Below are positions 20,716 to 32,106 of a stretch of DNA of 64,000 bases, one piece after another. How positions within the stretch are numbered: position 1 is the first letter of the stretch; every line of letters starts with the position of its first letter. This DNA is from Nissolia schottii. Taxonomy: Eukaryota; Streptophyta; Magnoliopsida; Fabales; Fabaceae. The DNA lies in the NCBI GenBank assembly GCA_003254905.1, contig QANU01047353.1, positions 108,986 through 172,985 of the forward strand, written 5' to 3'. The notes below the pieces were generated by a model. It made no database searches, had not been told where the DNA came from, and saw only the letters and a list, made by a program, of their open reading frames with translations. A program made the position numbers and the translations under genes.

Positions 20716-21333
20716 GTAATGCTATATGTACAAATAAATATATGGACAATAATGGTCAACTAAGGAAAGGCAAATATATCATTGACATTCTCTCCCTCTT
20801 TATGTCAATTTTTTTAGACACAATCATTACATTCTCTCACATTCATTTTACACTATTTCTACTAGAATAATAAATCAACATTATTAAAAAAAATACACCA
20901 ACTCTCTTGAAAAAAGAAATTGACTTTTTAATATGTTGGGTTTTTTTTGACATAATTGATTTCTTTTATTAATAAAGTTGGTTTCATTTTTCAATAAAGT
21001 TGGTTTTTTTTTTAATAGAGTTAGCTTCTTTGCTTAAAATATTTTTAAACAAAGAACCAACATTAAAATGTTGGTTTGGTATTTTAATAGAGTAGGTTTC
21101 TTTTTTTAAAAGAATTGTTTATTTTTAGCAGTGTTGATTTCTTTGTTTGAGAACATTGGTTTCATTTTTATGTCTCACACTATAAGAGGAGAGAGAGAGA
21201 AAAAATGTAAAAAGAGAGTGAAAATAAAAAAAAAATTGGAGAAGTGATGGGAGAGAGAGAATTACATTGATGTTTTTATCTTTTCCTTGGTTAACCATTG
21301 TTGTCCATATATTTGTTTTAGAGATAACATTAC
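20716..21333. mobile_element. Long terminal-inverted-repeat MITE
   Basis: The ends are inverted copies over about 80 bp. The left has GTAATGCTATATG and AAATATATGGACAATAATGG; the right, in reverse, has GTAATGTTATCTC and AAATATATGGACAACAATGG. Total 618 bp, with A/T-rich interior and no gene. The flanks show no clean target duplication; long TIRs would suit a Mutator-like element. Confidence 0.65.
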
Positions 21334-21413
21334 ACTCTTATAAAAATGTAGAGTCATTGCATAAGCACTGTTGATTTGCATTTAATACCCATTATTCATA
21401 TCTTTTTAAAATT

Positions 21414-21470
21414 AGGGTTATGCTAACCAATGCCTAAGAGCATTGGTAGGCATTGGTTAAGAACATTAAA
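21414..21470. repeat. Nested inverted repeat around CCAATGCC
   Basis: CCAATGCCTAAGAGCATTGG is followed by TAGGCATTGGTTAAG, giving overlapping hairpins. It could be the end of a MITE, but no partner end was identified. Confidence 0.4.
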
Positions 21471-22804
21471 ATGGTAAAGTTTTCAGTTTATAAAGTATTC
21501 AATATTATTAAAGACACGCAAATTTCGTATTTTTTAAGACAAACTTATCATTTGTATTTTTTTAACAAATATTCTTAGGATACTTGTTAGCAAAATTCTT
21601 AAAATTAAAACACTTAGTTTTGGTTTCAACCGCCCTATTATGAGAGTAAGTTCTTTTAACACAACAATTTTTTTTATTATCTATTTACAAACCTCAAACT
21701 CAATACATCTCTTAAAGGAATAAATATCAAATCACTAATCACGTATTTGCAAAAAAAAATAAAATTAAATATACTTTTTTTCATAAAAAAATATAATATT
21801 GTGTTCATTAATCAAAAAACTAACAAATACATAAGAGTCCAAAAGACCGAGCGCTGTAAGTTAAGAAGAGGGATTAGATATGTTAAACTAGCAAAAGATA
21901 TGATGGTGCTAAAAGATAGACATAAACAACAAACTAAGAAAACTATAAAATCTAAACTGCATCTTCTCAAAACAACTAGCATGATCAAGTGACGAAGAGC
22001 CAAGGTTCATGACATATAATAACTTCATGCTCACCTTCAATATTCCCTTGTGAATTAAGACTCATTCCCAATTAGACAAATCCAAGAACATCAGCCAAAA
22101 ATCTTCAATCTCCTTATCATGTTGCTTCTAAATTATTTTAATGCTACACCATCATCATCATAATCAATTTCTGATGCCTCCCCCTCCGTATTCTCCTTGT
22201 TCGACATGAACAAGGAGAAAAATGGATGATTCCTAGTGCAATTAACCACAATAATGATAGCGAAACAAATCAAAAACTCATTTCCCACAAATTCACAGAT
22301 GTTGATCTCCACTTGTAAGATCAACCAGAGAAATGGAAGCGAGACCAAAGGATTGGGACCAAACTCTGTTGATGGCAGCACGGGAGACAAGGCTTATAGG
22401 TGGCACAGGTGGGCACATCACAGGTGTGAGCAATGGAAAGGCTCGACAACATCGTGGATGAGGGTGGCGGCAGATGGGGATGCATAGACGCGAAAGTGGG
22501 TCCCCGTACAGAGGCCAACGTGGGTCATGCACGAAGCGATGAAGATAGGCACACAAGGTGGAGAATAAATGCACAAAAGGCGGTAGAAGACTGATGGAAG
22601 AAGGTGAGCCAGGCGGCTATGGATGGTGCGCTCTAGGAAAGTAGTTCCTCTTGAGGTAATAACAATGCAAGTTTGAATATAGAAAACTATTTCATCATTT
22701 AAATATACCTAATTGAGAAATTTTTGCATAAGTAAAAATATAACACCTCTTATTTGATTATACTTAATGAAAATAAAATTGTATCTCACCAATATTTTGG
22801 TACA

Positions 22805-22995
22805 CAACTAGGGTATCCACCAATGTTGGTCTGGTGACTAATCTCTCGCTGGCTTGTAGGTACCTCGAATGGTGGGGCAACTGACCTGAGGATTTAAGGT
22901 TGTTTCCTGAGGATTTAAGGTTGTTTCATACCCAAAGCCAGAGATCAAACCCCCTGACATTTGGTTAAAAGAGGATGGACCCCTCCTACTCAACC
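22805..22995 (-). mobile_element. tRNA-derived SINE-like unit
   Basis: On the minus strand GTGGTTGAGTAGG resembles a pol III A box, and GGGGGTTTGATCTCTGG about 40 bases on resembles a B box. This is the usual head of plant tRNA-derived SINEs. Inside is a short direct duplication, CCTGAGGATTTAAGGTTGTTTC in two adjacent copies (about 22887-22930). No tail or target duplication was recognised. Confidence 0.45.
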
Positions 22996-24099
22996 ACACT
23001 CTCAAGTTTGAATCTCACTAATTTAATTCAAGATGTAGTCAATTATTTCTAGTAATAATTTTATTACAAGTATGTTTAAATGTAACATATTAAATTGGAG
23101 GTTTGAACCTAAGAATCCCCTTATGTTATTTGAATTTGTTAATTTTGAGACACTGTACTGACTTACTAGTCATCTACTATTTGATGAGATTTTAATAGAA
23201 CTTGCATCTCATTAAAATCTCGTCTAATAGTGAATGACTAGTGACTCAATACAATATTTCACAACCAATGAATACAAATAACATTTCTCTAAAATAAAAA
23301 GTGAAGAAATATCTTAAATTAGTAATTTACAAGATTTTATTTTTCTTCAACTAGACACATATCTAAATCATATTTGGCCAACACATAAATTTACATAAGC
23401 CAGACTAGAGACTATTTTAATAAGTGATCCGTAAATATTTTTATAAGTATTCGAAGAGCTCATGAGTATGCCTTATCTATGATAAGATAATAACGTCAAA
23501 ACCACCTAAACTTTAATCCAAAAAATAAAAAATAGATTAACTGTCTTCAATCTCTGTCAAATTACCAATAATATAATTTGGTCTCTAATAAAAAAAATGT
23601 CAAATTTGGTCCATAACAAAAATATGTATAATTTAGTCCTTGTCATTTTTAAACATGGGTCAATTGAGTCCATTTATACTTAGTCACACTTCATAAATGC
23701 GATTAAATACATTTTTGATAGTATAATTAAACATATCAAAAACAGTATCGTCACTCTCCTTCCTCCCCTATTGTAGCCCCTTTGTTTCCCTTCCCCCAAC
23801 CCTTCGCTTTCCTAGGTACGTGAAGACGCAACACCGAAGAGAAGAAGGAGAATCAATGATTTGATGGCATTGTGGAAGCGATGACATTACTATATACTTG
23901 CAAACAACATCACAAAGGTTAATGATTGCGAGACATCCAAAACAAAGCAACAATAATGGTGCAGGAATTTTGACACTGATAAAAGAGAAAAACAGAGGAG
24001 TAGTTTCAACCAACCTAAGAGAGAAAGAGGTTGAGAGAGGGAAACAAAGGGACTAAGATAGGAGAAGAAGAAAAGTGACGATAATATTTTTAATGTGAA

Positions 24100-24315
24100 G
24101 AAAAGTTGTGCTCTCTCTCACGACTTTTCTTCTTCAAGAGCTCTTGCGACGTAACTATTTCTTCATTTGTTCCTCTGTTCGTCTTTCGTTTTGTCTATCT
24201 TTATGTTCTATTTTTCTTTTTTCTCTTTGCTTCGATTATGTGATGATTGTGTCTGTATAATATAAAAGATAGGTCTGTATATATAACGTGGTTGTGGTCA
24301 GCTTCGTGTGTGTAT

Positions 24316-24348
<33 letters not shown>

Positions 24349-25025
24349 ACGGTTAGGTCATATTGTTTAATAAGGTTAGGAGGCCTGAGTTCACGAAAAA
24401 GTTGTGTCTGACTATAATAAAAGATTGTGTCTGTTTATTTAAACTAGTTGTGTTTTAAACAACAAAAAGGTTAGGCCTTTTACTTTGGTAAGGTTGTGTC
24501 TATTTTCACCAAATGGTTGTTTATGTTCGACGTTTTTTTCTCTCTTTGCTTCGATCATGCTTTTAAGATGAATATAATGGTTGGGTCTATGAAACATAAA
24601 AGATAGGTATGTGTATATAATGTGGTTGTGTCCATTTTTGTAAGATGGTTAGGTCATGTTATTTAAGAAGGTTAGGTCTGAATTCACGAAATGGTCGTGT
24701 CTGAGTAAAATAAAAGGTTGTGTAACTAAATTGTATATGAAATATGCACATCAATTACATAAATGATTATAGAATGAGAAAGCACAAAACATATACAAAA
24801 TGAACAGACAAGAATGATCAAGCACAATCCAAAATGAATTGATACACTGGGAGAAAATGAGCAACAACGAAGTAAGAAAAAATGAAGCATGAAATTAAAA
24901 GAGAATAAACAAAAACGAAGAAACAAAATGAATGGGCGGAACAATTTGCTGAGTCAGCAGAGAGTTTTAATAAAATAACCTAGGTGTGCAATAGCTGTGC
25001 AAGATAAAGTGTGCAAGAATAATTA
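24100..25025 (+). mobile_element. Helitron-related copy with internal tandem repeats
   Basis: 24730-25020 matches 690-1010 in order and orientation, including the reverse-strand protein-like frame (VIDV, FRPFILFLRFCLFSFN versus MFLRFCSFSLN). The terminal hairpin of the first copy is absent here. The part at 24230-24720 is a diverged tandem duplication of about 310 bp, with repeated words AAAAGATAGGT, GTGGTTGTG, GGTTAGGTCAT, AATTCACGAAA and GTTGTGTCTG. Confidence 0.5.
24311..24342. repeat. CA dinucleotide microsatellite
   Basis: (CA)n run of about 28 bases, preceded by TGTGTGTA, so it can fold on itself. Confidence 0.9.
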
Positions 25026-26186
25026 TCCTTTTTAAAAATGTGTTTAACCTCATTTATGAAGTATGATTAAGCACACAAAAACTAATTTGACTCATTTAAA
25101 AATGACAAAAACTAAATTAGATATTTCTCTTAAATGGATCCTGTCATATCAAAATTAGTTATATTCAATCATGTGAATAAATATAAAAATACAAATATTT
25201 AAAATAAGTAATTTTTTTTTAAAATTAATAAAATCTAATTTTAATTTTTGTACATTTATATTTTATTATATAAATAGACATAATCAATTTTAATGTGAGA
25301 ATCGAGTTTATCCATTTTATTCTTCTCATTATCATTTTGTTGATAGACAAGAATTGAAACTCCTTCAGTGCATGCAATGATGCCCATGTGGCTATGCCAG
25401 AGGAAGAAACCCACGTATGTACGTGTCCATATATATGTGGGCCCGTAATTGTAAAAAAAAAAAAAAAACGATGAATGAGCAAGCAAATGTGGACACACAA
25501 CCAAAAAAGCTGGGACGACACCGCGTTTTTCGTCAAAAGGAAGATCAAAGCCTCATAAAAAGGCAAAAACAGCATCAAATAATACATTCAACCGTGTCGT
25601 CACCTTTTTTCTGGATCATTCGTTCTGTACAGAAGTAACTTTATTTAATTGCTTTTTGTTAACGTAGAAATACATAATTGAATTAATATGTAAAATTCTT
25701 TTACATTCACAACTAATCAACCTTAATAACTTTACGTTATCGTCTAATAAAATAAGTTATTTAGTTCAATTGTTATGTTTCATTTGTGTAAAATAAATAT
25801 ATACAGTCATTTAATTATATATTATTATAGTAATAAAAATTGTTAATAATTTCTTTCATTACTTAAAAGTTTCACATATAAATAAATTACACTAATAATA
25901 TATAATAATTAAAATCAATAAAAATTAAAAAAATGTCAAATCATAATAAGAAATTACCTACTATTATTTGCCACTTTTTCTAGAATTTTATTAGCCGACA
26001 CTGCAGTAGATACATAAAAATCAATGTCTTTTAATTAATCAATATAATAATATATTAATCTCATGTTTATCTTAATCACTTTTTTTGCCCTTTTTAAGGC
26101 CAACCAGCTCCACTGGTAACACTGCACCAAAACCCAACTTGTTCACTCTCTTCTATAACTCTTCTTCCATTCTCATCACACACATT

Positions 26187-27044
26187 ATGGCTCGTTCTGT
26201 GCCTTTGGTTTCCACCATTTTCGTCCTCCTCCTGCTTCTTGTGGCCACTGGTGAGTCTTTCTTTTGATTTTGTTTTTCTTTCTAATATATTTTTAGGTCA
26301 AATTCATTCTGTCTTTTTAGTAAAAGTTGAACACAATTTCTTTAATTTATTTCTTAATACAAGGTTAAAGGAGGTGTTATTTGAGTTAATATTTCTTTGA
26401 TTTTTAATACCATCATTTTGGTTTGTTTCCATTAATTACCCGTGGTTACAATTCCACCCCCCCACCAAATTATTTTTTGTTTTGTATATAGTTCCTTCCA
26501 TTCCATCTAAAGTCTAAACACACTACTTGACATGATCCACAACTAATTAATGTCCAATTTTTTGTTTTCATCTAACTCATAACTTAATTTCCATTCAGTT
26601 ACATATTAAGATACATTAACATTTAAATATACCTAAAAAGTAAAAGTTACATATAAAGTAACTGGAAAAAATATTAACATGTTTGGTTTAACTTTTTTGA
26701 AAAATCTCAAACTACAATTTGGACGTCGGTTTATAAACTTCTGGAAAAAAAAAAAGGCTTCCTCTTCAAATTTATGCTTAGACTATGATTTTGGGATTGC
26801 ATAAGCTAAATCAAAATATGTTGTAAATAATGTCTAACTTCTTCTTATTAATTTTTGTGACTTAAACATAGAGATGGGGCCCACAATGGTGGCAGAAGCA
26901 AGGACTTGTTTGTCTCAGAGCCACCGTTTCAAGGGACCGTGTGTGAGTGACACAAACTGCGGTTCTGTTTGTAAGACAGAAGGTTTTCCTTCGGGAGATT
27001 GTCGTGGATTCCGTCGCAGATGCTTCTGCAAGAAACCTTGTTAA
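26187..27044 (+). CDS. Plant defensin (gamma-thionin) precursor
   Basis: Two exons, 26187-26250 and 26872-27044, separated by a 621-bp GT-AG intron within the signal region, the usual plant defensin layout. They encode 78 residues. The N-terminal [20 protein letters not shown] is a strong secretion signal. The mature peptide, about 47 residues, probably starts at RTCLSQSH and ends KKPC. All eight cysteines of the CS-alpha-beta fold are present, with the gamma-core [12 protein letters not shown]. Family members are secreted, cationic, mostly antifungal peptides that act at membranes; which target this one has is not visible. The first exon is only 21 codons, and the start is fixed by the signal peptide. 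A broken 3' copy lies at 33605-33880. The gene looks intact. Confidence 0.92.
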
Positions 27045-27316
27045 TTAAAGAGAAAAGAAACCTTTTATTATGATATATATGATGTATGTGAACAAATTAA
27101 GATGATGGATCCATCACCTTAATTATGATCTTTCTTTCGTGTTTGAGAATAATATTGGCCCACATATATATACATACACTATATATGTGCTTATTTCTTT
27201 TGTTTTCCTTGTAATTTCGTCTAGTTAATTTGATCTTATTATTGTATGCGTGAAATTGAAGGATCTATATATATTATGTTACCCCCAAATTTTAATTAAG
27301 AGTGATCTATGTCTTT

Positions 27317-27444
27317 AATATATCTTGTTATTGCGATATTTGACTTCTTCACTCCCTTCATTACTTCAACATCTATAGAGAATATATCTTGTTATTGTGA
27401 TATTTGCCTTCGTCACTCCCTTCATTACTTCAATATCTATAGAT
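27317..27444 (+). repeat. 64-bp tandem duplication downstream of the defensin gene
   Basis: Two adjacent copies starting ATATATCTTGTTATTG and ending TTACTTCAA.ATCTATAGA are offset by 64 bp and differ at only a few bases. They lie about 270 bp past the defensin stop. The duplication is missing from the pseudogene copy, so it probably arose later. Confidence 0.8.
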
Positions 27445-27599
27445 AGAAGTAGGAAAATGAATTATTTCATGTAAATTTTTAATAAATGAAATCAAATCAA
27501 ATAAGTTTCAATGAAATGAACTTTAGACCACATGAACTTCATACTACATCAAAATCAACCAACAATTTGGAGAGAAACAAATTAAGAGAACAAATTAAG

Positions 27600-28430
27600 A
27601 GAACTGTAGAAATCTCACTGCTTTGATCTTGTCTATGAACAGCAGAACAGGTTTACAATTACAGGGTTTATACCTTCAGAGCTTGGAAATCTTGTGAACC
27701 TTAGCTGCAATGAGTGGTGTAGAATCTGTAGATAGAGAGGGACAGAAAGAGTTTTAGGTTATAAATTGAAAGGCGAACTGAATTATAAATTGAATAGAGT
27801 TTTAGGTTATAAAATTGAATAGAGTTTCATACCTGGCGCGGCGGTGGAGTGTTGAAGGGATGGCGACGCCGCGATGGAGTAGCGATGGAGGAGCAGTGGA
27901 GCACAAAATCGGTGACGGCGCCGGTGAGTGCAAAAGCAGCAAGGCGAACGACGAATGGCGGATGAGGGAGAGTAGAGCAGGAGTAGAACGCAGAACGAAT
28001 GGTGAAAGGCACGAAGCAGTAGGAGGCAGCGGAAGCGGCAGAACCACAGAAATGAGGCAAGTAACAGATCGAATGGCACTATGGCAGTGAGGGAGAATGG
28101 GAGATTGAAGATGATTAGAGGAAGGAAGAAGACGACAACCCTAATCTTCAAAAGAACAAAATGGCAACGTTTTTCCAAAGCAAAACGGCGTCGTTTGAAG
28201 GCGAATGGCAAATCCCATCAGAAGCGTAAAACGACGTCGTTTTGCAGTTTTGCAACCCCCGTCATGAACTCGTGAACTCGTGCATGAACTCGCGATTTTA
28301 TACGAGTTTGACCGATTTTACCTGAGTTTACCCGATTTTACCCAGAAACGAGTTTACACCCGAGTTAGCTCGATTTTACAACCTAAACTCGTACGAGTTT
28401 ACGAGTTGACTCGCGATTTTGATAACTATG
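27600..28430. mobile_element. hAT-like element end carrying a captured gene fragment
   Basis: The right end reads in reverse CATAGTTATCAAAATCGCGA, the same terminus family (CATAGTTRT) as the element at 8163-9284. The sub-terminal zone 28262-28415 is full of CGAGTT/ACTCG words. The insertion interrupts the copia reverse transcriptase at 28431. Inside, 27664-27708 reads in frame as TGFIPSELGNLVNLS, a leucine-rich-repeat motif of receptor-kinase type. A 16-bp palindrome AAAACGACGTCGTTTT sits at 28228-28243. The GC-rich part 27830-28060 is open on both strands but unidentified. The left end and the 8-bp duplication partner of CCCATTAG were not found. Confidence 0.5.
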
Positions 28431-28997
28431 CCCATTAGAGTTATATTTCACTCTAAAAACCCATTTACAACCAATAGTTGTCTTGTTTGAAGGTAATTCA
28501 ACCAGTTTCCAAGTGTGGTTTCTTATGAGAGACGCATACTCATTATCCATATGCTTGTTTCTAATGGGGAATTGACAAAGCCTGCTAGGCAGAACTTGGT
28601 TCAAGACTAGTAAGATAAGCTTTTGGTTTGTGAATCCTAGCCTTAGCCCTGATGGTCATAGGATGAGTGTTTGGAGGTGCAAGTGGAGTAGGTAGTGTTG
28701 GAGGTGGTTGTGTAGGTTCTGATGGAGGATCAAGGAGCAGGCTTGCAAAATTTTCTAACGGTGTTGGTATAAGGTGATGGCTTGTATTTGGTTAAGGGTG
28801 ATGGTTAGTGACTGTTTGGGAATGTTGATATGTAGGTTTGGGAATAATAGGAATATAGGTAATGTTATAGGTTTAGGGTTTAGGTAGAAGAAAAGCTATC
28901 AAATTGCATGTAAGTATTGGAATCAGTGCCAAATGGGAACTTTTTCTCATCAAATACAACATGTCTTGTGATGATTATCTTTTTTGAAGGAGTGTAA
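28431..28997 (-). pseudogene. Copia polyprotein: integrase end and start of reverse transcriptase
   Basis: Reading down the minus strand from 28997 gives TRHVVFDEKKFPFGTDSNT, the end of the integrase/linker region. Towards 28431 it gives NHTWKLVELPSNKT followed by IGCKWVFRVKYNSNG, the start of the RVT_2 domain. It is cut off at 28430 by the hAT-like element. It continues the element at 32102-33597, from which it is separated by the 3.1 kb insertion. Confidence 0.8.
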
Positions 28998-31900
28998 TGA
29001 AACACCCTAGCTAGCTAGTCCACGCTTAAGTCGCAAACCTGCTGACTGGGTTGTTATCTCTTTTGGTTGGGATAGTACTTAGTCCCACTTATGAGTTTAA
29101 AAATATAGTTACCCAAAAATATGGACCAAATTTTTACTTTTCTTTATACGTATCACAGTATAAAATATGAGCATGGTTCTTGACAGAACATATATTTTGA
29201 GTTGTAATGTAGCATACTTAACTGATATTAATTAGGTATATTCAACATTCATAGCAACCAAAGGTCCATGCCATATATTCACAAATAGTTACACATGTAA
29301 TATTATAAATATTACGTACAATTACATAGTAGCACAAACATATAGCCTACTGACTATGGACTAGTGCGATATCTCTATGGTAGCTCTGAGTTCCCTATTC
29401 CTCTGTCCATCTTCTTCAGGTCTGCTCGTCCTTGTGTTGTTTGCCCTGCTCTGACGTCTTCCGCATCCTCGTCGTGCTCGCCTAGAACCATAAAGGAGTG
29501 GGTATGAGAACACAAGGTTCTCAGTGGGAAACCTTAATTCGTCGTAACTCTTTTCATACTCAATTATGATTCCGCCACTCAGGGGTCTCTAGGTGTCACA
29601 GGTATACTATAGTCCTACTAGTTATTAATATCCATACTAGACCTGAGTAGCTTTATCTACGTTACTAGGTGACTGGGGAACCTATGCTTTCATTATTTAT
29701 GTCATCTGTTCTCTAGTCTAATTTCTAGATCACATATTATCACATAATTCACATAGCTACACTACTGTAGTAAAATCCTCATTTTCTGAAAACCATTTTG
29801 TCTACAAGTTTCAGCTAGCCTCCACTTATAACCGTGCCCATTTTAATTATAAGTTTTAGCTGGCATCCACTTATAGTTATGCTCTATAAGGCTGTCCTTA
29901 CAAGCAGTTATGCCCTCGTCCCTTGTAGCTGCGGCCACACCGCTACAACCACACTTACAGCTCGCATCGTGGTGACCAGGTAGCGCCTCATCTGAAGGGT
30001 CTTGACCCTGAATAATCGCCAACCACGACCGAGGTTACCACCCTTTGATGGCGTTGGGGTCGGACCTTTGACTCAACCGGGACTTAAACCTTCCCCAAAA
30101 ACCGAGCCTATGCCCTTTTAGAGGGGGTTCTCTCTCATCATCATCACCATCATGTGCACAGTTTGATCTTTGATGCAACAATTCATATGTATAACCACAG
30201 TTCATCATCATCTTAAAGCAATCATATTCACAGTAGTATCATCACCTTCATCATTTATTTCATCATGTCAAACAATCATCATATAAGCACAATTCAATAC
30301 GTCATATCATCATCTTCATCGTACATCACATCATATAACATATACTATCACTAACTTCACATATAAGAACATAATCTCATGTCTTAAACATAACAAACGT
30401 AAACCTAACAACTAGCAAAACAGACGTTTAGTTTCTGTCAAAAATTAGCAATCATCAACCAGAGAGGTCCAAGACCTTACTCCAAGGTTTTTGATAGTCC
30501 TAAGATCATTTCTCATGTCTAAAAACCCAAATTCTGACCTCAGCATTACGAAATTCCAATTTTACCCCTTTTGCAAAATTACCGTTTTGCCCCCGTAAAC
30601 GTCCTGTTTTCTTTGGAATTTTTGTTCTCAAAAACCCGATGGACTCAAGACTTGCCCTTAGGGTTTTTGATAGTTCTAAACCCATATTTTCTGAAAACAA
30701 ACCCAGTTTTTTCAGTCCAAACACGTGAAATTCCCATTTTTTCCTTTTTCCTAAAAACCCCGTTTCCTGCCTGTTAGCTGAGAAATTCATCGGGGACTCC
30801 AAAAATCATAAAACTTGACATCCCCACTCAATTTTTCGTGTAGAATCCAAAAATAACATTAGTTTTTCATGATAAAAATCTCAGCATACAGCTCCCTTTA
30901 AAATCGTGTCATATGCCTATTTTTGTCTTAGGCATTCTTAAACTCTGACAGAATCACAAACAGTACCAACGGATCCAGACAATCGTCAACCACATATATA
31001 AAATCCAAAGTCACATAAAAGTCATCCTAACATCATATCTCATTTAGCAAAACCTCATACTCTCATACTCATTTTCTCATAAACATAAACCAATCCTATT
31101 TCCAACAATTATTCCAACAACTTCCAGATCTGCAGAAACTTCCAGATACTAGTATAATCAATAACAAAAACATCCTAACAACACATATCATCTAGTCATG
31201 AAACCACATAGACAGTGGATAAGTCAGTTACCCACCTTAAGGAAACTTGCAGGAAACTTGGCTACACCACAAGCATGCTTGGCCTTGCTTTTCATAGTTA
31301 AGAAATTGAATGAGATTTATTAAAGTAGGCTGAGTGTTCCTTTTTAAGAAAGAAAGCAATTGAAATAAAAGGAATGAAGAAGAGCCGTGGGAAGCTTTTG
31401 CTTTCTTTTGTAAATTTATCAAAGTGAAGTGAAAACCGTGGAGCAATGTGTATATATAGGCACCTTTAGCTTAATTTTATGTCCAAGGAAATTGAAATAG
31501 AATTTGGTAATTATAGGCATGAAGTGTTCGGTTTTGGGCGGTGCTGAATTGGTTCTAAGGGATTTGGAATTTAATAATAAAGATATGTAATGCTTAGTCA
31601 TAGCCAAGGGTGATGTCATAGGTGATGACTAATCCTACCTAGTCATTCCTTAATCATTTCTTTGACAATTTGACTATGTAAGTGGCCACTATTTGGCCGT
31701 GAATTTCTTCCTCTCTAGGCCGAACTATTGGCCTAAAATTTCAAGGCCAAACGCTGGTAAATTTTGATCGTGTTTAGTCGTTTAGTTGTCTCGGCATTTT
31801 GCGCACGGTCATTCGAAAAATATTCTGATCACATTTTTGTGATTTACTAATTTTTTAAGGAATAATTTGAATTAATCTAAGATATTTGTGAACTTTCAAT

Positions 31901-32101
31901 CGTGACTTTATATTTTACAGATACCTTAAATACACCGTTATACTTGGAGGACAAAAAAAGATTCATTTGATTGTCTGCAGAATTTTTTAAAACTGGGCAG
32001 AATTTCTTCTACAGACATTTTAACTCATAATCTCGTGCAAAACTTATTTTCCCTATTTAATTTTACGAAATCTTTACTAAGGCAAAAAGCGGGATGTTAC
32101 A
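28998..32101 (-). mobile_element. 3.1 kb LTR-like insertion with 5-bp target duplication
   Basis: On the minus strand the element starts TGTAACATCCCGC and ends GGGTGTTTCA (TG...CA). It is flanked by an exact TGTAA duplication (28993-28997 and 32102-32106). It sits inside the copia polyprotein and splits it cleanly. No retroelement protein is encoded in its 3104 bp. The simplest reading is a solo LTR of a long-LTR gypsy family, or a non-autonomous derivative. The repeat at 15317-18140 shares its last 700 bp or so. Minus-strand 31460-31240 looks leader-like (pyrimidine-rich, AT-poor). Confidence 0.75.
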
Positions 32102-32106
32102 TGTAA

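Larger units (their letters stand above)
19604..26186. other. Gene-free repeat-rich region
   Basis: AT-rich DNA with no supportable gene. It contains short runs of ACTAAATTGG/CCAAATTTGG-type sequence at 19640-19890 and, in opposite orientation, 23560-23720; a CCTTTTAAA-based palindrome near 20510-20545; a long inverted-repeat element; a SINE-like unit; a Helitron-related copy; and a CA microsatellite. A GC-richer island at 22320-22640 is open on both strands, but I could not relate it to any family. Confidence 0.6.

Noticed and set aside
22293-22574. 93-codon minus-strand frame with several cysteines
   Set aside because: No family signature, overlapping open frames on both strands, and no supporting gene structure.
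27802-28211. Overlapping long frames on both strands in GC-rich DNA
   Set aside because: Within the hAT-like element; composition-driven, no conserved motif, no splice context.
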